A DNA stretch of 64,000 bases, taken from positions 62,001-126,000 of the forward strand of contig JBDSLR010000021.1 of assembly GCA_039916305.1 (NCBI GenBank). Direction: 5' to 3'. The notes beneath the pieces were generated by a model. The model was not told the DNA's origin. It worked only from the letters and a program-made list of their open reading frames with translations, and searched no databases. The translations under genes were made by a program, and so were the position numbers. Of the stretch, positions 1 to 7,942 are shown piece by piece. This DNA is from JACMLD01 sp039916305 (GTDB lineage Bacteria > Bacteroidota > Bacteroidia > Chitinophagales > Chitinophagaceae). Position 1 is the stretch's first letter. Every line of letters starts with the position of its first letter.

Positions 1-36
1 TACGGACTCTGTCAGTTTGGGATGACACCCTTTATG

Positions 37-110
37 TCGGGACGACTGGATTCGAACCAGCGGCCTCTTGCACCCCATGCAAACGCGCTACCGGGCTGCG
101 CTACGTCCCG
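37..110 (-). tRNA. tRNA-Pro, anticodon GGG
   Basis: Read on the minus strand, the 74 bases fold as a complete cloverleaf. The acceptor arms CGGGACG and CGTCCCG pair fully and are followed by discriminator A. There is a D arm with GCGCAGCCCGGTAGCGC, an anticodon loop ATGGGGT giving GGG, and a T arm with GGTTCGAATCC. CCA is not encoded. It should decode CCC and CCU proline codons. Confidence 0.95.
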
Positions 111-223
111 AACTATAAACTGAGAACTAAAAACTATGATCTCCCTCAGGGTTGCAAATGTACATGTTTCTTTCAGATTCCGAAATTCAAAAACAACCAT
201 TATCTTCGCACAACTCATTTACA

Positions 224-1492
224 ATGAAGTTTCTACTAAAACAGGTTTACATTACCGACCCGCACTCGCCGCAGCATCGTTCCCGCAAAGATATTTTAAT
301 TATTGACGGCGTAATCAGCACTATTGCTGACCATATTAATGATCCCGCAGACCGGGTGGTAGCCATAGACGGACTGAGCATATCCCCCGGATGGGCAGAT
401 GTTTTTGCCAATTTTTGCGACCCCGGTTATGAATACAAGGAAACCCAGCAGACCGGCGCCGCCGCAGCAGCATCCGGTGGTTTTACCAGCGTTTTTGTGG
501 TGCCCAATACAAAACCGGTCATCGATTCCAAAACACAGGTGGAATACATTGTGCAACAGTCGAAATCACTGCCGGTGCAGGTCATCCCCCTGGGGGCTAT
601 TACCCGCGGTGCAGAAGGCAAAGAACTGGCCGAAATGTATGATATGAACAAGAGCGGCGCCATTGCTTTCAGCGATGGGCTTAATCCTTTGCAACCCGCC
701 GGCATCTTATTAAAAGCACTCCAGTACATTAAATCTTTTAACGGCGTTATTATACAAATACCAGACGATAAAACCATCGCCCCCCACGGCCTCATCAATG
801 AAGGGCTGGTATCTACCCGGCTGGGACTGCCCGGCAAACCTATGATGGCCGAAGAACTGATGGTGGCCCGTGACATTAAGCTGGCCCGCTACGCAGATTC
901 AAAATTGCATTTCACCGGTGTAAGCTCACCGAAATCACTGGAATATATAAAAAGGGCCAAAGACAGCGGTATAAAAGTAACCTGTTCCGTTACCCCCTAC
1001 CACCTGGCTTTTTGCGATGATGACTTATATACCTACGATACCAACCTGAAAGTAAACCCGCCCCTGCGCACCCGGCAGGATATGCTGGCCCTGCGCGCAG
1101 CAGTGGCAGACGGTACCGTAGATTGTATTGCTACGCATCATATGCCGCAGGACTGGGACAATAAAACCTGCGAGTTTGAATATGCAAAAAATGGGATGAT
1201 TGGCCTGCAAACCTGCTACAGTGTTTTAAAAACAACCATGCCGGAAGTAAGTGAGGAGCGATGGATTGAATTGCTCAGCATTAACCCGCGTACCATTTTT
1301 GGGCTGCAGTTGCCGGTAATAGAAGAAAAGGCCGTTGCTAATTGCACCTTGTTTCTGCCGGAGAAAACCTACCAGTTTACAAAAGACCTTATAAAATCAA
1401 GATCACATAATTCGCCCTTTATTGACGCAACATTTACCGGCAAAGTGGCCGGCATTATTAACGGCGACAAGCTGGTACTGAACAGCCAATAA
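224..1492 (+). CDS. Dihydroorotase-like amidohydrolase, probably non-catalytic
   Basis: This is a 422-residue amidohydrolase-superfamily protein resembling dihydroorotase, the third step of pyrimidine synthesis. The fold signature is clear: PGWADVFANFCDPG, AAAAASGGFTS, PNTKPV and a C-terminal GMIGLQT block. Catalytic positions are altered. The metal-binding HxH is replaced by F61-A-N63, and the catalytic Asp of the usual TDHAP motif is His305 in ATHHMPQ. The protein may therefore be a structural or regulatory PyrC homologue, as known for non-catalytic DHOase partners of aspartate transcarbamoylase, or it may have another role. I chose the ATG at 224 because upstream codons in frame do not resemble the family. 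One base separates its stop from the DUF4199 gene, so the two are probably co-transcribed. Confidence 0.85.
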   Translation: MKFLLKQVYITDPHSPQHRSRKDILIIDGVISTIADHINDPADRVVAIDGLSISPGWADVFANFCDPGYEYKETQQTGAAAAASGGFTSVFVVPNTKPVIDSKTQVEYIVQQSKSLPVQVIPLGAITRGAEGKELAEMYDMNKSGAIAFSDGLNPLQPAGILLKALQYIKSFNGVIIQIPDDKTIAPHGLINEGLVSTRLGLPGKPMMAEELMVARDIKLARYADSKLHFTGVSSPKSLEYIKRAKDSGIKVTCSVTPYHLAFCDDDLYTYDTNLKVNPPLRTRQDMLALRAAVADGTVDCIATHHMPQDWDNKTCEFEYAKNGMIGLQTCYSVLKTTMPEVSEERWIELLSINPRTIFGLQLPVIEEKAVANCTLFLPEKTYQFTKDLIKSRSHNSPFIDATFTGKVAGIINGDKLVLNSQ

Positions 1493-1493
1493 T

Positions 1494-1991
1494 ATGGAAA
1501 AAACCATTACTTCGCGTGTAACCAAAGGCGTTATCATTGCCGGCATACTGATTGCACTGGATCTTATTTTACAAAACATATACAGCCCGGTGCCGGATGG
1601 CCTGCGCTACATGCCCCGTTTAATTATTGTACTGCTGGGTGTACTGCTATCCTGTATTATTTTCAGCAGGCAATCGGGCGGCCAGTTGTCTTTTGGCGAA
1701 GTATTTTCGCATGGGTTTAAAACAACGGCCGTAATCGCATTTATCATGGCGGTGTATACATTTGTGGCCGTAAAATATATTTATGCGCCACCCAACGCGG
1801 CTGAAATGGCGGAAGCAGTAAAAGCAATAGAGCAACAGGGTAATGCACTGCATGAAGAAGCCAAACAACTGGCCGCAAAAGCAGCCGCCAACAGGTGGAT
1901 TATTTATGTTTCCATATCTATCTTCGCTTCGCTGATACCAGGTCTGCTGGGTTCGCTGGCGGGAGCTGCCATCACAAAAAAGAATCAGTAA
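1494..1991 (+). CDS. DUF4199 integral membrane protein
   Basis: A 165-residue protein with four predicted membrane segments, at about residues 13-30, 40-60, 75-95 and 135-160. The third is followed by an Ala/Glu-rich loop (AEMAEAVKAIEQQG) that is typical of DUF4199 proteins of Bacteroidota. No function is established for the family. The start follows the dihydroorotase-like stop by one base, and the glycosyltransferase gene begins 26 bases after its stop, so the three genes probably form one transcript. The constant association of such genes in an envelope-linked operon would suggest a role in membrane assembly, but that is inference. Confidence 0.85.
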   Translation: MEKTITSRVTKGVIIAGILIALDLILQNIYSPVPDGLRYMPRLIIVLLGVLLSCIIFSRQSGGQLSFGEVFSHGFKTTAVIAFIMAVYTFVAVKYIYAPPNAAEMAEAVKAIEQQGNALHEEAKQLAAKAAANRWIIYVSISIFASLIPGLLGSLAGAAITKKNQ

Positions 1992-2017
1992 TTTTATACT
2001 ACTAAAGAATAACCGGG

Positions 2018-2962
2018 ATGGACGTGTCGATTGTAATACCACTGATTGATGAAGCGGAATCTTTGCCGGAACTAACGGCCTGGATTGAACGTGTGATGGC
2101 CGCACTGCCGTACAGCTACGAAATTATTTTTGTAGACGATGGCAGCACCGATAATTCATGGGAAATTATACAGCAGCTGCGTAAAGTTAACCCCAGCGTG
2201 AAAGGCATCAAATTTCAGCGCAATTATGGCAAATCCGCCGGCCTCAATGAAGGCTTCCGCGCTGCTACCGGCGATGTGGTGATTACCATGGATGCCGACA
2301 TGCAGGACTCGCCCGATGAAATACCGGAACTGCGCCGCATGATTGTTGAAGATAAATTTGACCTGGTGAGCGGCTGGAAAAAGAAACGCTTCGATAATAC
2401 GCTGACAAAAAATATTCCTTCCAAGTTTTACAACGGCATGACAAGAATGCTTTCGGGCATACGGCTGCATGATTTTAATTGCGGCCTCAAAGCCTATCGT
2501 AAAAATGTGGTAAAAAGTATAGAAGTCTACGGAGACATGCACCGCTATATACCCGTACTGGCAAAGTGGTCTGGTTTTAAAAAAATTGGCGAGAAAGTAG
2601 TAGAACACCGTGCCCGTAAATTTGGCACCACCAAATTTGGATTCAGCCGTTTCATTAACGGGCCGCTGGACCTCGCGTCTATTATGTTTGTGGGCAAATA
2701 TGGCAAACGCCCCATGCATTTTTTTGGCCGCTGGGGATCCATCTGCTTTGTACTGGGCTTTGTAATATTTGTGTACATGATCGTTTCACGCCTCATGCAT
2801 CCGGAAGTGGGCTTGAGCAACCGCCCCCCTTTTTATATAGTGCTTACTGCTATGATAATTGGATCACAACTGTTCCTGGCAGGTTTTATCGGGGAAATGA
2901 TTTCAAGGAATTCCTCTAACCGTAATTTCTACCTGGTAGAGGAAAAAGCGGGATTGGACTGA
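2018..2962 (+). CDS. GT2 glycosyltransferase with two C-terminal membrane helices
   Basis: A 314-residue inverting glycosyltransferase of family GT2, polyprenyl-phosphate (DPM1/ArnC-like) type. The N-terminal GT-A domain opens with VSIVIPLIDEAESLPEL, followed by the nucleotide-binding FVDDGSTDNSW and the metal-binding DADMQDSPDE. The C-terminal part carries two membrane segments around residues 240-262 and 275-300, as in enzymes that load a sugar onto undecaprenyl phosphate at the inner membrane face. It lies third in the operon after DUF4199 and just before a GT4 gene and heptose nucleotide genes, which fits a role in cell-surface glycan synthesis. The sugar cannot be deduced. Confidence 0.92.
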   Translation: MDVSIVIPLIDEAESLPELTAWIERVMAALPYSYEIIFVDDGSTDNSWEIIQQLRKVNPSVKGIKFQRNYGKSAGLNEGFRAATGDVVITMDADMQDSPDEIPELRRMIVEDKFDLVSGWKKKRFDNTLTKNIPSKFYNGMTRMLSGIRLHDFNCGLKAYRKNVVKSIEVYGDMHRYIPVLAKWSGFKKIGEKVVEHRARKFGTTKFGFSRFINGPLDLASIMFVGKYGKRPMHFFGRWGSICFVLGFVIFVYMIVSRLMHPEVGLSNRPPFYIVLTAMIIGSQLFLAGFIGEMISRNSSNRNFYLVEEKAGLD

Positions 2963-3039
2963 TGCAGGAATATTGATGTATAGCGAGGTAAGCACATTTT
3001 CAAACTTCCTCATTTCCACACTTTCATATTTGTAGGGTA

Positions 3040-4191
3040 TTGATTAAATCTGTTGTTATACTCGGTCCTGCACACCCTTTCCGCGGCGGCGGCATCACCA
3101 CTTTTAATGAAAGGCTGGCTACTGAATTCCAGGAGCAAGGCTATGATGTTACTATTTACAATTTTTCCTTGCAATACCCGGCATTCTTTTTCCCGGGCAA
3201 ATCACAATACTCAACAGAACCGGCACCTGCTCATTTAAAAATTTTATCAAAATTAAATTCCATCAACCCAATTAACTGGGTCAGCGTAGGCAATGAACTG
3301 AAGCGCCTGCAGCCAGATCTGATTGTGGTGCGTTACTGGCTACCATTGATGGGGCCTGCATTGGGCACCGTGTTGAGAAGGGTGAAAAAAAACCGCCATA
3401 CAAAAGTGATTGCCATTACAGACAATGTAATCCCCCATGAAAAAAGACCGGGTGATAAACTCTTTACCCATTATTTCTTACAGCCCTGCGATGCATTTAT
3501 TGCCATGAGTGATAAAGTGATGAAAGACTTAAAAGCCATCGAACCCCATAAACCTGCCCTACAGGTAGCACATCCACTGTATGATAACTTTGGCGCGGCT
3601 ATCAGCAAACAGGCAGCCAGGGAGCAGCTAAAAATCAACAACGAAGAATTAATAATCCTGTTCTTTGGGTTCATCAGGAAGTATAAGGGACTTGATATTT
3701 TGGTGGAGGCCATGCAGCTGCTAAAGGACAAAATTCCACATTTTCCCTCACCCCTTCCCAAACTACTGGTAGCGGGAGAATTTTATGAAGATGAAAAAGT
3801 ATACCAGCAGCAGATTGATGCACTGGATATACGGGATATGCTTATCCTGCGCACAGGTTTTATCCAGGACAGCGATGTGAAAAATTATTTTTGTGCGGCA
3901 GATGTAGTGATACAGCCATACCGCAATGCTACCCAGAGCGGCGTTACTCCCCTCGCCTATCATTTCGAAAAACCAATGATAGTAACCAATGTGGGTGCAT
4001 TACCGGATTATGTACCGCACCAAAAAGCCGGGCTGGTGGCTGAGCCAACGGCAGCCTCACTGGCAGCGGCCATTGAACGATATTTCAGTTTAGGCGAAGA
4101 TTATTTTTTACCCCAACTTCGCGAAGAGAAAAAAAAGTATTCCTGGACTGTCCTGGTTGCGGAAATTTTGCAATTGGGCGGGAGCAGCTGA
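3040..4191 (+). CDS. GT4-family glycosyltransferase, TTG start
   Basis: A 383-residue GT-B enzyme. The N-terminal half has GPAHPFRGGGITTFNERL, the glycine-rich acceptor-side loop. The C-terminal half has a Rossmann core, with ILFFGFIRKYKGLDILVEA, and the nucleotide-sugar binding region FCAADVVIQPYRNATQSGV. Translation appears to begin at TTG 3040, because no ATG lies closer to the conserved VVILG strand. A CATATTTG element at 3028-3035 resembles a Bacteroidota -7 box but overlaps the start region. The stop codon sits inside a degenerate tandem repeat (4187-4246). With the neighbouring heptose genes this enzyme may attach a sugar to a surface polymer; the donor is unknown. Confidence 0.9.
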   Translation: MIKSVVILGPAHPFRGGGITTFNERLATEFQEQGYDVTIYNFSLQYPAFFFPGKSQYSTEPAPAHLKILSKLNSINPINWVSVGNELKRLQPDLIVVRYWLPLMGPALGTVLRRVKKNRHTKVIAITDNVIPHEKRPGDKLFTHYFLQPCDAFIAMSDKVMKDLKAIEPHKPALQVAHPLYDNFGAAISKQAAREQLKINNEELIILFFGFIRKYKGLDILVEAMQLLKDKIPHFPSPLPKLLVAGEFYEDEKVYQQQIDALDIRDMLILRTGFIQDSDVKNYFCAADVVIQPYRNATQSGVTPLAYHFEKPMIVTNVGALPDYVPHQKAGLVAEPTAASLAAAIERYFSLGEDYFLPQLREEKKKYSWTVLVAEILQLGGSS

Positions 4192-4360
4192 TAGCTGTTG
4201 GCCATAAGCTGTGAGCCGTTAGCCATGAGCTGTTGGCTATTAGCAACAAAACAGCGAATAAAACCTTCTTTGTGTTGCAAGTTTAAGCAGTAATATAAAT
4301 AGTAGCCTGGCATTTTTTAAACAAATGACTATCAGCTAAAAGCTAACTGCTAATAGCTTT
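4187..4360. repeat. Degenerate AGCTGTTGGC-type tandem repeat with inverted copies
   Basis: About three imperfect copies of a 20-21 base unit (AGCTGTTGGCCAT, AGCTGTGAGCCGTTAGCCAT, AGCTGTTGGCTATTAGC) run from 4187 to 4246, starting inside the last codons of the preceding gene. Opposite-orientation words (ATCAGCTAAAAGCT, GCTAATAGCTTTT) appear at about 4328-4360, just before the next gene. A single similar copy follows the glutamine-synthetase-like gene near 20357. Confidence 0.6.
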
Positions 4361-4402
4361 TCAAAATCAGACATCAAAAATCACACATCACACATTCCTT
4401 CC

Positions 4403-5425
4403 ATGATATACAGAAGTAAAGCTCCTTTGCGCATAGGCCTTGCCGGCGGTGGTACCGATGTTAGTCCGTACAGTGATCTCTACGGCGGCGCTATTTTAAA
4501 TGCCACCGTTAGCTTGTATGCCTACGCCAATATAGAACCGCTGCAGGAAAATGCCATCATATTGCAGGCACTGGACCGCCGGGAAGAAAAAAGATATGAG
4601 TGGGCGAGTGAATTGCCGATTGACGGAACACTGGATCTGCTGAAAGGGGTATACAACAGTATACAACGCGATTATGGAATGCCCCTCACCGGTTTTCGGC
4701 TCAGTACTTTTGTAGATGCACCTGCCGGAAGCGGGCTGGGTACTTCTTCTACCCTGGTGGTGGCCATTATCGGGGCATTTGCAGAAATGTTCCGCCTGCC
4801 CCTGGGCGAATACGATATGGCACACCTGGCCTACCAGATTGAAAGAAATGATTTGAAGATGGCGGGTGGCCGCCAGGATCAGTATGCCGCTACTTTTGGC
4901 GGTGTCAATTTTATGGAGTTTTACGGAGAAGACAAAGTCATCGTAAATCCGCTGCGCATCAAACAGCAATATTTGTTTGAACTGGAGAATAACCTGTTGC
5001 TCTATTACACCGCTACCACCCGTGAAAGTGCAAAGATTATAGAAAAGCAAAGTAGCAATGTGGTGAACAAACAATCAAAATCAATAGAAGCTATGCATCA
5101 GTTGAAACAGCAGGCGCAACGCATGAAAGAAGCTTTGCTGAAGGGACGACTGCATGAGATTGGTGAAATACTTGATTTTGGGTTTCAGCAGAAAAGACAA
5201 ATGGCGGAAGGCATCAGCAATAGTTTAATGGAAGAAATATACGAGTGCGCTAAAAAGGCTGGTGCTACCGGAGGTAAAATTTCCGGGGCCGGTGGCGGCG
5301 GTTTTATGATATTCTACTGCCCCGACATCAGCAAATACAAAGTGCAGGATGCACTTAAGCAGTTTGGCGGCTATTGCCAGCCCTACCGGTTTACAGAACA
5401 CGGATTAACTACCTGGACGATTTAG
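4403..5425 (+). CDS. hddA: D-glycero-alpha-D-manno-heptose 7-phosphate kinase (GHMP kinase)
   Basis: A 340-residue GHMP-superfamily sugar kinase. Conserved elements are the N-terminal APLRIGLAGGGTD, the phosphate-binding loop DAPAGSGLGTSSTL near residues 108-121, and the C-terminal GATGGKISGAGGGGFMIFY. This arrangement is characteristic of HddA, which phosphorylates D-glycero-alpha-D-manno-heptose 7-phosphate at C1 in the GDP-heptose pathway. Genes for the isomerase, the phosphatase and the nucleotidyltransferase of the same pathway follow within 2.4 kb, strongly supporting the assignment over fucokinase-like relatives. A 336-base gap with several hairpins separates it from gmhA, so the downstream three genes may have their own promoter. 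Confidence 0.9.
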   Translation: MIYRSKAPLRIGLAGGGTDVSPYSDLYGGAILNATVSLYAYANIEPLQENAIILQALDRREEKRYEWASELPIDGTLDLLKGVYNSIQRDYGMPLTGFRLSTFVDAPAGSGLGTSSTLVVAIIGAFAEMFRLPLGEYDMAHLAYQIERNDLKMAGGRQDQYAATFGGVNFMEFYGEDKVIVNPLRIKQQYLFELENNLLLYYTATTRESAKIIEKQSSNVVNKQSKSIEAMHQLKQQAQRMKEALLKGRLHEIGEILDFGFQQKRQMAEGISNSLMEEIYECAKKAGATGGKISGAGGGGFMIFYCPDISKYKVQDALKQFGGYCQPYRFTEHGLTTWTI

Positions 5426-5527
5426 AAATTAGAGGGACTTCTCATTTCCAGCTAACTAATATCACTTCTGCCCGTCCGATCAGGCGGGCGTTCAGGATTG
5501 GATAATAATTTTGCTGGTCTATTTTTT

Positions 5528-5611
5528 TCGATATTAATACCATCCGTTCCGGATTAAAACCAGCAAAGCCGACCTTTCGGAAAAAGCCTGAAAGGCTGTT
5601 ATTAATATCGA
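5528..5611. repeat. 84-bp element with perfect 12-bp terminal inverted repeats
   Basis: TCGATATTAATA at 5528-5539 is exactly reverse-complementary to TATTAATATCGA at 5600-5611. Between them lies a smaller hairpin, AAGCCTGAAAGGCTG. Only one copy is apparent in this window, so a mobile origin is not proven. Confidence 0.6.
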
Positions 5612-5735
5612 ATCCATGTTAAGAAATTGAAAAAACCCGAAACGGGTGACAGTAGATTCGCAAGGCGGCCCTTTCAGGTTTTCCAGCTCCCCAAAATATG
5701 AATTAGTCCCACTAAACTAATCAGCCAATTACAAC

Positions 5736-5743
5736 TATATTTG
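5736..5743 (+). promoter_or_regulatory. Putative -7 promoter element TATATTTG upstream of gmhA
   Basis: Exact match to the Bacteroidota -7 consensus TAnnTTTG, placed 18 bases before the gmhA start codon. No good TTTG -33 element is seen at the expected spacing, so the call is tentative. Confidence 0.45.
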
Positions 5744-5761
5744 CAAATTATTCAGGATTAG

Positions 5762-6349
5762 ATGAACAAAATAAAGGACATTATTGAAGAGTCGGTGGCG
5801 GTAAAGAACAAAATTCTGACAGATGAGCAGATGCTTGCCAATATTGACAAATTAACGGACGCCACGGTGCTGGCTTTAAAAAACGGGCACCGGGTGTATT
5901 TTTGCGGAAATGGAGGTAGTGCGGCAGATGCCCAGCACCTGGCCGCAGAATTCAGCGGTCGTTTTTATCTTGACAGGGATGCGCTGCCCGCAGAAGCGCT
6001 GCATTGTAATACATCGTACCTTACTGCAGTGGCCAATGACTACAGCTTTGATGTAATTTATTCCCGCCTGGTAAAAGGCCTGGCCCATACAGGAGATGTA
6101 CTGATTGGCCTGTCCACTTCCGGCAATTCTGTAAACATTGTAAAAGCCTTTGAGACTGCCCGTGAAAAAGGCGTGATTACGGTTGGCTTTACCGGTGAAG
6201 GTGGTGGCCAGTTAAAAGCACTCAGCGATTATTTATTTGATATACCTTCAAAAAATACACCCCGCATACAGGAAAGCCATATTATGATTGGCCATATTAT
6301 CTGCCAGCTGGCGGAAGAAAGATATTTCACCCCAAACCCCCGTTCATAA
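5762..6349 (+). CDS. gmhA: Sedoheptulose 7-phosphate isomerase
   Basis: A 195-residue SIS-domain protein. It converts D-sedoheptulose 7-phosphate to D-glycero-D-manno-heptose 7-phosphate, the first committed step of heptose nucleotide synthesis. Diagnostic segments are FCGNGGSAADAQHLAAEFSGRF and the phosphate-binding LSTSGNSVNIVKAFETA, followed by GFTGEGGGQL. Length is normal for the family. It lies between hddA and hddC on the same strand and 35 bases before hddC, consistent with a shared transcript. Confidence 0.95.
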   Translation: MNKIKDIIEESVAVKNKILTDEQMLANIDKLTDATVLALKNGHRVYFCGNGGSAADAQHLAAEFSGRFYLDRDALPAEALHCNTSYLTAVANDYSFDVIYSRLVKGLAHTGDVLIGLSTSGNSVNIVKAFETAREKGVITVGFTGEGGGQLKALSDYLFDIPSKNTPRIQESHIMIGHIICQLAEERYFTPNPRS

Positions 6350-6384
6350 AAGAACGCGCAGGCCTGCAAAGGCTTTTCAACATT

Positions 6385-7098
6385 ATGGAAATCAAAGAAG
6401 CAATTATTCTGGCAGGTGGTTTAGGAACAAGACTGCAATCAGCCGTGCCGGATGTACCGAAGTGTATGGCACCTGTAAATGGCAAACCTTTTCTATCGTA
6501 CGTCATTGATTATTACAGCAAGCAGGGAATTGAAAAGTTCATCTTCTCATTGGGCTATAAGCACGCCGTTATCAGTACCTGGTTGCAGAAAGAATATCCT
6601 GCGCTCAGTATCCAGTATACAATAGAAAATGAGCCACTGGGCACCGGCGGCGGTATTCAACTGGCTACAGAAAAAGTAAAAGGAAAAGATGTACTTATCC
6701 TGAACGGCGATACGCTCTTTAAAGTAGACCTGGAAAAGCTGGCCGCCTTTCATGCGCAGATGGCTTCCGCCTGCACACTTTCCCTGAAGCCCATGACCAA
6801 TTTTGAACGGTATGGCGTAGTAGAGACAGAAGATGATGGCCGCATAAAAAGTTTCCAGGAAAAGAAACATTACGACCAGGGCCTGATCAATGGCGGTGTT
6901 TACCTGCTCAATACCGGCCGGTTCCGGCAGCAGAAAAGACCAGAAAAATTTTCATTCGAAAAGGATTACCTGGAAAGATCTTATTCTGCCATGCCCATGT
7001 ACGGCTACGTACAGGAAGGTTATTTCATTGATATTGGTGTGCCGGAAGATTTTGAAAGAGCCCAGCAGGAAATGAAAAAGAAAGGAACGGCAAAGTAG
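6385..7098 (+). CDS. hddC: D-glycero-alpha-D-manno-heptose 1-phosphate guanylyltransferase
   Basis: A 237-residue sugar nucleotidyltransferase. The signature ILAGGLGTRLQSAVPDVPKC near residues 8-27 binds the nucleotide. EPLGTGGGIQLA and NGDTLFKVDL provide the sugar and metal sites. The family includes glucose-1-phosphate thymidylyl- and mannose-1-phosphate guanylyltransferases. The surrounding hddA, gmhA and GmhB-like genes indicate GTP plus heptose 1-phosphate as substrates, giving GDP-D-glycero-alpha-D-manno-heptose. The nucleotide specificity is inferred from context, not read directly. Confidence 0.85.
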   Translation: MEIKEAIILAGGLGTRLQSAVPDVPKCMAPVNGKPFLSYVIDYYSKQGIEKFIFSLGYKHAVISTWLQKEYPALSIQYTIENEPLGTGGGIQLATEKVKGKDVLILNGDTLFKVDLEKLAAFHAQMASACTLSLKPMTNFERYGVVETEDDGRIKSFQEKKHYDQGLINGGVYLLNTGRFRQQKRPEKFSFEKDYLERSYSAMPMYGYVQEGYFIDIGVPEDFERAQQEMKKKGTAK

Positions 7099-7245
7099 GT
7101 ATAACAACTTCGGCTTTGCAATGACCCTGACTAGTATAAACACTGTGGCACTAAAGCTCCGTGCTCCGAACCATGCAAATTTCACCCGCGCTGCTAAGCT
7201 GCGCGGCGTTGAAAGTCCAATTCCAAATTCCATCAAAATACAATC

Positions 7246-7803
7246 ATGCTTGATTTTAAAAAAATAGATAGTTCCTGGACATTATTTCTTGACCGCGATG
7301 GTGTACTGAACCATGATAAAGTGGGCAGCTATATTTTCAGCATTTCCGAATTCAGGTTTTATGATGGCGTTACAGATGCACTTAAAACCTGTGCAGCGTT
7401 GTTTGGCAATATCATTATTGTAACCAACCAGCGCGGCGTGGGCAGAGGATTAATGAGTGAACTGGATTTAATGGAAATACACAATAAAATGCTGCAGGAT
7501 GTGGAAGCTGCCGGCGGCAGAATTGATGGTATTTATTATGCCAGCTCACTGGATAATGACCACCCGGAACGCAAACCCCGCACCGGTATGGCGCTGAAAG
7601 CAAAGGCTGATTTTCCGGACATCGATTTCAGCAAATCAATTATGGTAGGCAATAACCTGAGCGATATGGAATTTGGACGGAATGCCGGGATGCATACGGT
7701 ATTTATGCTAACCACCCAGCCAAACCTGCCGCTGCCCAACCCGTTAATTGATCTGGCATTTAACAGCCTGTTAAAGTTTGCGACAGCACTGCCCGCTCTA
7801 TAA
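7246..7803 (+). CDS. HAD-IIIA heptose bisphosphate phosphatase, GmhB-like
   Basis: A 185-residue HAD-superfamily phosphatase of the histidinol-phosphatase/GmhB group. The nucleophile motif is LFLDRDGVLNHD, motif II is IVTNQRGVGRG, and the last motif is MVGNNLSDMEFGRNAGM. In context it should remove the C7 phosphate of D-glycero-D-manno-heptose 1,7-bisphosphate, completing the set with HddA, GmhA and HddC. Two features are unusual. The zinc-binding CxH/CxC loop of classical GmhB is absent (here YYASSLDNDHPERKPRTGMA), and the usual GDS of motif IV is GNN. A different sugar phosphate substrate cannot be excluded. A 147-base gap precedes it. Confidence 0.8.
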   Translation: MLDFKKIDSSWTLFLDRDGVLNHDKVGSYIFSISEFRFYDGVTDALKTCAALFGNIIIVTNQRGVGRGLMSELDLMEIHNKMLQDVEAAGGRIDGIYYASSLDNDHPERKPRTGMALKAKADFPDIDFSKSIMVGNNLSDMEFGRNAGMHTVFMLTTQPNLPLPNPLIDLAFNSLLKFATALPAL

Positions 7804-7942
7804 AATTTATCGTCTGTAAATACGTTGAAGCAGTACAGCAGCCAGGGCGGCTGCCGGCGCATCTGCCCATAAAAGTGACCGTTAAAACGGCTAGACTTTT
7901 CAGGGAGCTGCTTTATTGTAACTTAGCTATACATTATACAAC

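Larger units (their letters stand above)
5426..5761. other. Intergenic region rich in hairpins between hddA and gmhA
   Basis: No open frame of note. It contains GCCCGTCC/GGCGGGC near 5472, an 84-base segment bounded by perfect 12-base inverted repeats (5528-5611) with an inner AGCCT-GAA-AGGCT hairpin, and ACCCG-AAA-CGGGT near 5634-5646. A TAnnTTTG promoter element lies just upstream of gmhA. The structure could be a terminator/leader pair, a small RNA or a miniature element. Confidence 0.5.

Noticed and set aside
152..223. Longer upstream start for the dihydroorotase-like gene
   Set aside because: The added residues do not resemble the family, and the ATG at 224 leads straight into the conserved N-terminal strand.
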